A stretch of DNA of 64,000 nucleotides from Paenilisteria newyorkensis (GTDB lineage: Bacteria > Bacillota > Bacilli > Lactobacillales > Listeriaceae): positions 1-64,000 of the forward strand of contig NZ_JNFB01000005.1 in assembly GCF_000766145.1 (NCBI RefSeq). The letters run 5' to 3'. Of the stretch, positions 1-8,200 are shown one piece after another. Numbering within the stretch: the stretch's first letter is position 1; each line of letters starts with the position of its first letter. A program made the translations under genes and the position numbers. Below the pieces are notes generated by a model that was given only the letters and a program-made list of their open reading frames with translations, was not told where the DNA came from and did no database searches.

Positions 1-984
1 ACAGACCAAACAGCCATCGACGCTGCAAAAGCTTTGGTAGACAAAGTCACTGATCCTACTGTCAAAACTGCTCTAGAACAAGACATCACAAAAGCTCAAA
101 ATTTACTTGATGCTAAAAATGCCGCTATTCAAGCAGAAAAAGACCGCCAAGATGCTGCTTCTAAAGCTGTCAAAGAATTATTCACGAACGACGATACTTC
201 TAGCAACAGCATCAAAAACTTAACAGACCAAACAGCCATCGACGCTGCAAAAGCTTTGGTAGACAAAGTCACTGATCCTACTGTCAAAACTGCTCTAGAA
301 CAAGACATCACAAAAGCTCAAAATTTACTTGACGCTAAAAATGCCGCTATTCAAGCAGAAAAAGACCGCCAAGATGCTGCTTCTAAAGCTGTCAAAGAGT
401 TATTCACGAACGACGATACTTCTAGCAACAGCATCAAAAACTTAACAGACCAAACAGCCATCGACGCTGCAAAAGCATTAGTAGACAAAGTCACCGACCC
501 TACTGTAAAAGCTGCTCTACAACAAGACATTACAAAAGCTCAAAATTTACTTGATGCTAAAAACGCCGCTATTCAAGCAGAAAAAGACCGTCAAGATGCC
601 GCTTCTAAAGCTGTCAAAGAACTTTTCACAAATGATGACACTTCAAGCGACACTATCAAAAACACAACTAGTCAAAGCACCATTGATGACGCGAAATCTC
701 TTGTAAATACAGTCACTGACCCAACTGTTAAAGCTACTTTAGAACAAGACATCGCAAAAGCTCAAAGTATCCTTGATGCACAAAATGCCGCTCTACAAGC
801 TGAAAGTACAGTCAAAGCACTATTCAACAACGACGATACGAAAGGCACTATCAAAAACACGACGGACCAAGCTGCCATCGATGCTGCTCAACAACTCGTC
901 AATTCTGTGATTGATCCAGCCAAGAAAAGCGAGCTACAACAAGCAGTCAACAAAGCCCAACGCCAACTCGCACTCGGTGAAGTT
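1..984 (+). repeat. Tandem 222-bp coding repeat, about 5 copies
   Basis: The period is exactly 222 bp (74 codons) for the first three copies, beginning at 1, 223 and 445. These differ by only a few silent changes, which indicates recent duplication or gene conversion. Copies at 667 and 862 are diverged and shorter. The array continues beyond the left edge, so the total copy number is unknown. Confidence 0.9.
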
Positions 985-1755
985 ACAATCGACACTTACA
1001 CTATCGGCGGCAACTATATCACAGGAACAACGAAAACAGGCGTAACTAAAGTCGGTATCTATGTGGATGGTAAACTTATCCGCACAGCTGCTGCAAGCAA
1101 TGGCACGTATCAAATCTATGCTAGCACAGCACCCGAACTACAGGTCACTGGACAAGCCTTCGAAGTCGCTCCAATCGCAACAGACGGAACAATCGGTCTT
1201 AAATCAAACTCTGTAGTTTCCGCAAAAGTAGCACCTAAGAAAATTGCAAAACCAATGATTGACGACTATTTCAAAGGCACAAGCTACATCACAGGTACAG
1301 TCTCCTCTGAAGCGAAGAAAATCGCGCTTTACATCGACGGTCAATTCGTCCGCTACGGCGCTGTTACAGGTGACACATTCAAAATCTATGCATCTGATGT
1401 CGCTCTAATGAAAACAGAAGGTCAAACATTCGAAGTAGTCGCTGTCGATAACCTTGGCAACGAAGGCGAACGCGCTTCATCCGATGTCAAATCGAAAACA
1501 GTAAAAGGCAACGTCTTACCGAATGAAACAACAACACTTTCGACTTACAACACAGGTACAGTCACTGGCGATGTTCACATGATCGCACTCTATGTAGACG
1601 GTAAATTTGTCCGCTATGGTGCAGTCACTGGCACAGACTACAAAGTATATATCTACGATGTCCCAGCTCTACGTATCGCCGGTACTACTTTTGAAGTAAA
1701 AGCATTAGACACAGCTGGTAACATTCTTTACACTTCCACACAAATTGTTCAATAA
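1..1755 (+). CDS. Repeat-rich surface/secreted protein, 3' part only (Cry1Ac D-VI-like repeats plus Big-type Ig domains)
   Basis: The reading frame is already open at base 1, so the 5' end with any signal peptide lies outside the window; 584 codons remain. It begins with about five alpha-helical repeats of roughly 74 residues (pattern AxxLVDKVTDPTVKxxLEQDI), starting at bases 1, 223, 445, 667 and 862. They resemble the 'toxin Cry1Ac domain D-VI-related' repeats common in Listeria surface proteins. Copies 1-3 are nearly identical in DNA; copy 4 is about nine codons shorter. From about base 985 three Ig-like repeats of about 85 residues follow (IALYIDGQFVRYGAVTG type, bacterial Ig family). There is no LPXTG motif, GW module or membrane tail; the protein ends TQIVQ. 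It is probably secreted or loosely wall-associated, possibly adhesive; function unknown. Confidence 0.8.
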   Translation, partial: TDQTAIDAAKALVDKVTDPTVKTALEQDITKAQNLLDAKNAAIQAEKDRQDAASKAVKELFTNDDTSSNSIKNLTDQTAIDAAKALVDKVTDPTVKTALEQDITKAQNLLDAKNAAIQAEKDRQDAASKAVKELFTNDDTSSNSIKNLTDQTAIDAAKALVDKVTDPTVKAALQQDITKAQNLLDAKNAAIQAEKDRQDAASKAVKELFTNDDTSSDTIKNTTSQSTIDDAKSLVNTVTDPTVKATLEQDIAKAQSILDAQNAALQAESTVKALFNNDDTKGTIKNTTDQAAIDAAQQLVNSVIDPAKKSELQQAVNKAQRQLALGEVTIDTYTIGGNYITGTTKTGVTKVGIYVDGKLIRTAAASNGTYQIYASTAPELQVTGQAFEVAPIATDGTIGLKSNSVVSAKVAPKKIAKPMIDDYFKGTSYITGTVSSEAKKIALYIDGQFVRYGAVTGDTFKIYASDVALMKTEGQTFEVVAVDNLGNEGERASSDVKSKTVKGNVLPNETTTLSTYNTGTVTGDVHMIALYVDGKFVRYGAVTGTDYKVYIYDVPALRIAGTTFEVKALDTAGNILYTSTQIVQ

Positions 1756-1762
1756 TCTAGAC

Positions 1763-1811
1763 AAAAATACCCCGATTTCTCATTGAAACTCAGAGAAATC
1801 GGGGTATTTTT
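1763..1811. terminator. Bidirectional Rho-independent terminator
   Basis: A long perfect stem (AAAAATACCCCGATTTCT at 1763-1780 with its complement at 1794-1811) is flanked by A and T runs. It serves both the surface-protein gene and the convergent MFS gene, whose stop codon overlaps the right arm. Confidence 0.9.
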
Positions 1812-2985
1812 ATGATGCCTGCCGAACCTTCGCCACATTACTCGTAAATAATCCCGCCACACAAATCGCGATAAGCACGAAAATAAACGCGTTAAGCAAG
1901 CCGAAATGATTCGCTAGGAATCCCAGCAACGGCGGCCCTGCAAGCGATGCGCTATATCCAGCCAGCGTCACCAAACTAACACGCCGAACCGCGAACTCAC
2001 TCTCATCTCCAGCCGCTGAAATCGTCATCGGGAATCCGAGCGAAGCGCCAAGTCCCCATAAGAAAATCGCGATGACGCAGAGCACGATGGAAATTTTCAA
2101 GATGACTAGAAGTAGACCGATTGCAGCGAGAACCACCGCAATGCGGAGCAGCAACACGCGGCCATACGTATCAATCAGACGCCCACTCACCGACCGCCCA
2201 CTAATCATTCCGGTCAGGAAAACCCCGTAAATAATCGTACTAAAACTATGCGAAACATCATAGCCATCCACCATCGCGAGCGGAATCCAATCATTCGCCG
2301 ATCCTTCCACGAACGCGAGACACAACGCCATAATCGCCAGCGCCACCGTCCGTTTATTCAGCCACAAACGCCGATCCGCAGTCTTTTCCTCGATACTCGC
2401 CATCTTATCCGCTTCCGAATCTTTACCAATTCCCGCCGGCACGAACCGCGTCGAAATCATCAGCGTCGCGAATAACAAACACGCCACGACCGTCAAATGC
2501 CAGCTGACCGAGATGTCCAATTTGATACAAATCGCCCCGACTCCAGCGCCCGCCAACGTCCCAATACTAAACATCGCGTGCAACACTGGCAAAATCGTCT
2601 TTTTGATCCGGTACTCGATCTCCGTTCCTTCCAAGTTCATCGCGACATTGCACATCCCCGCGCCCATTCCAAAAATGAAGAGCGCTGCGAAAACCACGAT
2701 TTGGCTTGCGACAAGCGCACCGATCGAAAGCGCGATAAACCCGCTAAACATGAAAAATGCACTCGTCATAATCGCAAATCTTCCGCCCCGTGCCCGCACA
2801 AAAAAGTTAGCCAACACCAATCCGAGAATCGATCCCATCGACAACCCGAGCAAAATAACCCCCATTGTCCCCGTCGTCGCATGCAACGCGTCCCGCAATT
2901 CCGGCGTTCGCGAAATCCAACTCGAAAAACTAAATCCACACGTCGTAAAAATTATCAAAATCGCATAATACCACTTTTTCTCCAT
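1810..2985 (-). CDS. MFS transporter, YbjJ-like
   Basis: 391 residues with about 12 hydrophobic segments, typical of a full-length major facilitator. The N-terminal WISRTPELRDAL region and the loop GGRFAIM fit the FucP/YbjJ-like branch of MFS. It lies downstream of a Cof-type HAD phosphatase (gap 23 bp) and a ROK regulator. In E. coli a similar transporter, ybjJ, is next to the HAD phosphatase ybjI, so the pair looks conserved. The substrate is unknown; a sugar or sugar-phosphate-derived compound is an inference from the phosphatase and ROK neighbours. Confidence 0.75.
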   Translation of the reverse strand: MEKKWYYAILIIFTTCGFSFSSWISRTPELRDALHATTGTMGVILLGLSMGSILGLVLANFFVRARGGRFAIMTSAFFMFSGFIALSIGALVASQIVVFAALFIFGMGAGMCNVAMNLEGTEIEYRIKKTILPVLHAMFSIGTLAGAGVGAICIKLDISVSWHLTVVACLLFATLMISTRFVPAGIGKDSEADKMASIEEKTADRRLWLNKRTVALAIMALCLAFVEGSANDWIPLAMVDGYDVSHSFSTIIYGVFLTGMISGRSVSGRLIDTYGRVLLLRIAVVLAAIGLLLVILKISIVLCVIAIFLWGLGASLGFPMTISAAGDESEFAVRRVSLVTLAGYSASLAGPPLLGFLANHFGLLNAFIFVLIAICVAGLFTSNVAKVRQAS

Positions 2986-3008
2986 AAAAACTCCCTTTTC
3001 TATCCCAT

Positions 3009-3809
3009 TTACTGCAGTGTCAAAATCTGCTTAATCGTCCACAATACGCCGTCCTCATCGTTCGACCGCGCGATAAAATTCGCCGCTGCCTTCGTTTCCG
3101 GAAAACCATTCCGCATCGCAAAACTATAAAGCCCAGCCTCCATCAGCTCCAAATCATTCAGCCCATCGCCGAAAACCATCGTCTCATCATGCGTCACGCC
3201 CAGAATCTCCTGCAATCTCGCCACCGTCGTCCCCTTGTGAACGCCAACATCCGAAATATCAATCCAAGCCCCTTCCGACGCCACGATATACGCCTTATCA
3301 AAAAAGTCCTCCAACTGCGTCCGCGTCTGAAAACTATCCTCTTTCACATCATAAATGGAAATCTTCACAAAATCAACATCAATCTCGTTAAAATCCGCAA
3401 CCCGACGCAATTCCGAATACGAATGCTTCATCCGATTAAAAATCTCATCCGGCACCGTATCCTTCACAATCGCGCCCGCCGAAGTACAAGCAATAATCAC
3501 ATAATCCAGACGATATGCCTCCAATTTTGCAATCATCTCAAGCCCCAATTTATTTTGAATCAGCGACTCATAAACAAACTCCCCGTTCCGCTTAATCCGC
3601 GCCGCACTATCCCCCAAAATCCACAAATCCTTCGTGTCTGCCGGTCCAAACATTTCCTCCACGCGGTCACATTGCTTCCCAGTACAAGCCGCAAACGCCA
3701 CATTTTTTCGGGCCATCAATTCCTTCACTTCCTGATAAAACTTCCGATTAAACGCACCCTTACTATCCAAAAACGTCCCATCCATATCCGTAATCACTAA
3801 TTTAATCAT
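3009..3809 (-). CDS. Cof-type HAD-IIB phosphatase, YbjI-like
   Basis: 266 residues, normal for the Cof family. Motif I is DMDGTFLDS near the N-terminus with the nucleophile Asp; the C-terminal motif is GDGLNDLEL. These define a cytosolic HAD phosphatase with a type IIB cap. Family members hydrolyse sugar phosphates and flavin-related phosphates; E. coli YbjI is an example, but specificity cannot be read here. Its start overlaps the stop of the 88-residue upstream gene by 8 bp, so the genes are probably translationally coupled and in one operon with the regulator and the MFS transporter. Confidence 0.8.
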   Translation of the reverse strand: MIKLVITDMDGTFLDSKGAFNRKFYQEVKELMARKNVAFAACTGKQCDRVEEMFGPADTKDLWILGDSAARIKRNGEFVYESLIQNKLGLEMIAKLEAYRLDYVIIACTSAGAIVKDTVPDEIFNRMKHSYSELRRVADFNEIDVDFVKISIYDVKEDSFQTRTQLEDFFDKAYIVASEGAWIDISDVGVHKGTTVARLQEILGVTHDETMVFGDGLNDLELMEAGLYSFAMRNGFPETKAAANFIARSNDEDGVLWTIKQILTLQ

Positions 3810-4068
3810 CCGTTTTCACCACTTCCCATAATTTTTCAACCAATGCCTCATTTTGAATCCAATACGTAAAACCCGCATCGTGAAACCGCATCCCAGCGCG
3901 ATTATCCAGCTCACACGTCGCCAAAATTTTTCGAATCGGAATTATCGTGACGTCATCCTGATGAAGCGCCATCATATACAAACTGTTCTGCGACAACCGA
4001 TATCCCACATCATATTCCCGCCGATACTCCTGTTTCTCCACTCTCAGCAATCCCCTCATCGCCAACAC
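3802..4068 (-). CDS. Unknown 88-residue protein in ROK-HAD-MFS operon
   Basis: A small soluble protein (MLAMRGLLRV start; an internal Met four codons later is also possible). I recognise no domain. It contains a basic stretch EKQEYRREYDVGYRLSQNS and ends acidic. It starts 3 bp after the ROK gene stop and overlaps the HAD start by 8 bp, so it is embedded in the operon and almost certainly expressed. Its N-terminal pattern could be a regulatory or substrate-binding accessory; no function is assigned. Confidence 0.6.
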   Translation of the reverse strand: MLAMRGLLRVEKQEYRREYDVGYRLSQNSLYMMALHQDDVTIIPIRKILATCELDNRAGMRFHDAGFTYWIQNEALVEKLWEVVKTDD

Positions 4069-4071
4069 TCC

Positions 4072-5058
4072 TCAAGTAAGATAAGCCAAATCCGACATCG
4101 CCAGCCACTGCAAGCCCGCCATCACATCCTCATCAAACGAATCAGCACAGAAAAATTGCGCCTCATTCGGCTGTCCCTGCAAAATTCCATCCTCCGAAAT
4201 CCGCGTCATAAGCTCCGACTGACTCAAACCCGTCATGTGAATCACAAACGTATGCGGTGCCAAAAGACTGTTATAAATCCCGATTATCTCCAACAAATTC
4301 TGCACCGATTCCGCAAACGAGCTCGCACAATCCTGACCAATCAACTGCGGCAAATACCGGGCTTCCCCCGCCAAACCATTCTGCCCTCTGAAAAGCTGAT
4401 TATTGTGAAAAAGACTCGCGCCAGGCATACTCATCGGCAAATAATAAATCCCAACAACATAATCCGATTCCGGGATTTTCATCGCCTTGCAATAACCGAT
4501 CGTCGCCAAATTCGCGTCATTTTCCACATGAACCGGAATGCCAAAACGATTCCCAATTTCCGCTTCCAAATCCCAGCCGTTGAGCGCATTATGCCAACTA
4601 ACCGCGATTTTGGAACCTACCGTTTTGCCAGGAATCGAGATCGCAATGCCAGAAATCGCAATTTCCTCCGCCAAAATTTCCGTGGCAGCATCAACAACCG
4701 CGTCAATTTTCACATTTTCCATTGGATAATCCTTCGCCAGCTTTACATCCCCACGCATATTCACAATTCGCGCCACAATATGTAATTTCCCGGCCGTTTC
4801 TTGAATCGAAAGGAGCGCGTAATGCTCAAAATTATAGTTGAAATGATAATGCACAGACGGACGCCCGATTTTAGGGTGAATCAATTCCCCACCGATAAAC
4901 TCGCCCGCCTCCACAAGCTCCTTAACGAGACCATTCACCGTAACCGTACTTATATCCGACTCGCTCGCCAATTTCGCTTTCGTCGCCGAGCCATATTTGA
5001 ACAAAATACGCCGAATTCTATTCAAATTTGCCGCTTTCACCACATGCTTATTTTCCAT
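4072..5058 (-). CDS. ROK-family transcriptional regulator, divergent type
   Basis: 328 residues. A winged HTH at residues about 8-60 (ATKAKLASESDISTVTVNGL) is followed by a ROK/actin-like domain (GIAISIPGKTVG; VHVENDANLATIG). The usual zinc motif CxCGxxGCxE is missing: the corresponding loop reads GQDCASSFAES, with one Cys. The N-terminal phosphate motif is also degenerate, so it is likely a sugar-sensing repressor without kinase activity. First gene of the operon with the 88-residue protein, HAD phosphatase and MFS transporter. Start chosen at ATG 5058 behind GGAGCGGTG. A consensus promoter and palindrome lie directly upstream, suggesting autoregulation. Confidence 0.8.
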   Translation of the reverse strand: MENKHVVKAANLNRIRRILFKYGSATKAKLASESDISTVTVNGLVKELVEAGEFIGGELIHPKIGRPSVHYHFNYNFEHYALLSIQETAGKLHIVARIVNMRGDVKLAKDYPMENVKIDAVVDAATEILAEEIAISGIAISIPGKTVGSKIAVSWHNALNGWDLEAEIGNRFGIPVHVENDANLATIGYCKAMKIPESDYVVGIYYLPMSMPGASLFHNNQLFRGQNGLAGEARYLPQLIGQDCASSFAESVQNLLEIIGIYNSLLAPHTFVIHMTGLSQSELMTRISEDGILQGQPNEAQFFCADSFDEDVMAGLQWLAMSDLAYLT

Positions 5059-5090
5059 TTATTTCACCGCTCCGGAATATATTTAAAAGA

Positions 5091-5136
5091 CTTAATTAAG
5101 TACCTTAATTATATAAAAATTAACCGGAAATGTAAA
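5091..5136 (-). promoter_or_regulatory. Promoter and candidate operator of the ROK operon
   Basis: On the minus strand a TTTACA -35 (5131-5136) and TATAAT -10 (5108-5113) are separated by exactly 17 bp. Immediately downstream, at the expected transcription start, is the perfect palindrome CTTAATTAAG (5091-5100), with a second CTTAATTA at 5104-5111 overlapping the -10. This is a plausible binding site for the ROK protein. Confidence 0.8.
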
Positions 5137-5148
5137 GCCTTTCTTCAC

Positions 5149-5198
5149 AAAAAAGCTCCCGCGCACTTCAGGAAACCGACCTGTCATGCGCGAGAGCA
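5149..5198 (-). terminator. Terminator of the LPXTG protein gene
   Basis: On the minus strand an 11-bp stem (GCTCTCGCGCA with TGCGCGGGAGC, one wobble; arms 5187-5197 and 5155-5165) is followed by TTTTTT. Confidence 0.85.
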
Positions 5199-5208
5199 CC
5201 ATTCACTA

Positions 5209-8200
5209 TTATTTTCTACGCTTGCTTAAATAAATACCACTCATCAAAATAAAAACTCCACCAATCCAGATTAGCGTCTGATTTTCTGTATCGCCAGTTT
5301 TCGGCAAACGATGCGCTGTCATTTTTTGAGTCATAGGTTGCGCCATCTGATTTCGCGTAACTTTTTCTGGTGTGACACGAATTGCCGTTTCTGGTGACTC
5401 ATCACTCGGCGGAACCACTTCTTGATCCGGCTTCACTGGTGTTCCTGGTTCCTCTGGCGTGACCGGTGTCGGTGGTTCCGGCAATTCCTCTGGCGTATCC
5501 AAAATCACATTGCTCACCCCAACATGCACAAACTCTTGCTGCGACTTCACGATCGAAAACGGAATCGGTGTCGCGTCTAACTTATACCCCTCTGGCGCCG
5601 CAGTTTCCACAAACTGATAATCCCCCGGCTCCAAATCCGCAACAACAATCTGTCCCAAATCATCCGTCACCAAATTCGCCTGAATCACATTCCCATCACT
5701 ATCCATCAAATCAAAAACGGCCCCCGCCAAATGTTTCGCGGCATCCACGCTATCCATTTTCGTCAAAACAACGCCACCTTTTATCAGTGTATTATCCACC
5801 GTTTGGTAATACACATTCTGATCCCCCGTCGCTTTTGAAATCACAATCGGAATCTCCGTCGCGTCCAATTGATAATCCGTCGGCGCCTGCGTTTCCACAA
5901 GTTTATACTCCCCGAGCGGCAAATTATCAATCACAATCTTCCCTTCAAAATCACTGATGAGTCCAGCTTCCACAACGTTTCCATCCTTGTCCACCAAATC
6001 AAACATCGCACCCGAAAGTGGCATTTTTGACGTCTGGTCTTGCTTCGTAATAACCAACGTTCCGAGAATCAATTCATCCTCCACGACCACATTTACCAGC
6101 GCGTTCTGCTTCTCACCAATCGTGAAGTACTGCGGTTCCTCATTGATTTTATAGCCATCCGGTGCCATCGTCTCTACAAAACTATAATCTCCCGGCTCCA
6201 AATCACGCACTACGATTTCACCGTTTTCATCTGTTTTCAAATCCGTCAACACGACTTCCTCGCCCTTCATCAAGCTAAAAGTCGCGCCCCCCAAGCGTTC
6301 CGTCGTGCCTTTCTCATACTTCACGAGCCGCGCCTCACCGACAAAAGCCTCATTCACAACCGTCACATCTTTATTCGCCGCGTCCATCTTAACGACAATC
6401 CCGGCCTCCGAGCTCTCTGATTTGAAATACCCCGTCGGCGCCGTCAATTCCTTCACGACATACTCCCCGTAACGAATCGACGCAAAAGTCAAGACTCCAA
6501 ACTCATCTGATGTCGCCGTCCGTAAAAGTACCGACCCATCCTTGCTATACAAGCCAAACTCCGCGCCCGCCAATTTTTCCGAAGTCGCCTGATCCACCTT
6601 ATGCACCGTCAACATCCCGCGTCCACCCGAAGCGCCACCTGATCCATCCGATGTCCTAACAATCACGTCCGCCGAAGTCGTCGTTTGCTCCGTCGTCAAA
6701 TTAGATCCCGTCAAATGAATCCCGTTGCTGACCACTTCCATGTCCGCCGCATCAATAAACGTCTCGTAACTCAGCAAGTAAGCCGTCGAAATCGTATCCG
6801 CAAAAACAATCTCAAACGACTGCTCCCCCGTCACACTATCCCGATGCACAACCAGCTCATAATCCTCACCTTGAACGAGCTCCGAGCCCTTCACAAAACT
6901 CCCATTCGCCGCCATTTCCGTGTGATACAAATGAATCGTTTCCGGCAGTAAAATCTGATTATTACTCGGCGTATCGACCACTTTTGCATTATGAATCACC
7001 GACTGCCCAGCATTAATCGTCACGTCCCAGCGCATATTATCGCCATCTTGCACGCCATTTTTGCTAACATAATTCCCACCATGCGGAATCGTAACAAAAC
7101 CATCCACCTTCGTCAAAACCTGATCTCCATCAGCCAAAGTCGCCGAATTCTCATACACCGGCAAAATTTTTCCATCCGCAATACTCGTCTTAAAAGTCAC
7201 ATAATACGCCTCAGAAATCTCGTTTTTGAAAGTCACTGTCACCGTATTATCACTCGTATCAAGCGTGTAAGCATCCGCATCGACTATACCACCATCCGAA
7301 TAACTATACGGGTCCTTGCCAAGCGCCATCTTATGCACTTCCACCGTCTCCGGCAACAGCTTCTGCTCATCCGGAACAACATCCTTCAAAATCGGTTTTT
7401 CAATCGTCAACAAGTTAAAATTAAAGCCAACCGTCCACGTAATCTCCTTGCTTAACGCATCATAAGACCCCAATTTAAAGCCATTTTTCTGCGTATAATA
7501 CCCCGGGTCAACCGTCACCGAATCCGTACTCGATTTCTTCCCACTGCCCAAATTCCACTCTAATTTCGTATCATTTTTAAAAACCGAGCCATTTTGAATA
7601 TCCTCAAATTGAAAAGAAGTCGCGTACGTCAAAACAAGCTCATGCGTCATCTGACTCGCGTAATCCCCAATCAGCGCGATTTCAAAACCGCCCGCATGCG
7701 AGCTCAGTGTATAATCCACGCCCTCCGTCAACACTTTTTCACCATCGACCAACTTCAACGTTTCCGGCAATAAAGTCAAACCACCCGAAGCAAAAGTATC
7801 CCGAATCACCGCATTATCCATCGCATAATTATGCACATTGATATGCTGCTCCCACTTCATCGTTTTTGAACTATAATCCGCATCCACCAATTGCTTCGTA
7901 ATACTATGCGCCACAACGCTTACCGTCGTTTTCTTAGGCGGTGCATTCGGTGTTTCTACCTCGTTCACAACCGTCGTCAAATCCGCATTCGCGTCCGTCA
8001 TTTCCGTCTCATACGTAATCACATAAGCCGTCTGTACCCCGTCATTAAACTGCAAATCAAACCCATTTTGCGTCCCATTCACAACCGGCGTCACCACATA
8101 ATCCTCAGCAGGAACCACATCCCCGGCAACCGCGTTCCCGTCCGTATCAATACTCACATGCTTCACAACAATCGAGCCGTCCACAAGACTATGCGTCCCA

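Noticed and set aside
1..984. Possible CRISPR array because of regular repeats
   Set aside because: The 222-bp period is in-frame coding sequence with no short repeat/unique spacer structure.
3189..4785. Long plus-strand frames opposite the HAD, small-protein and ROK genes
   Set aside because: They are extremely basic, motif-free and fully overlapped by coherent minus-strand genes with RBS and coupling.
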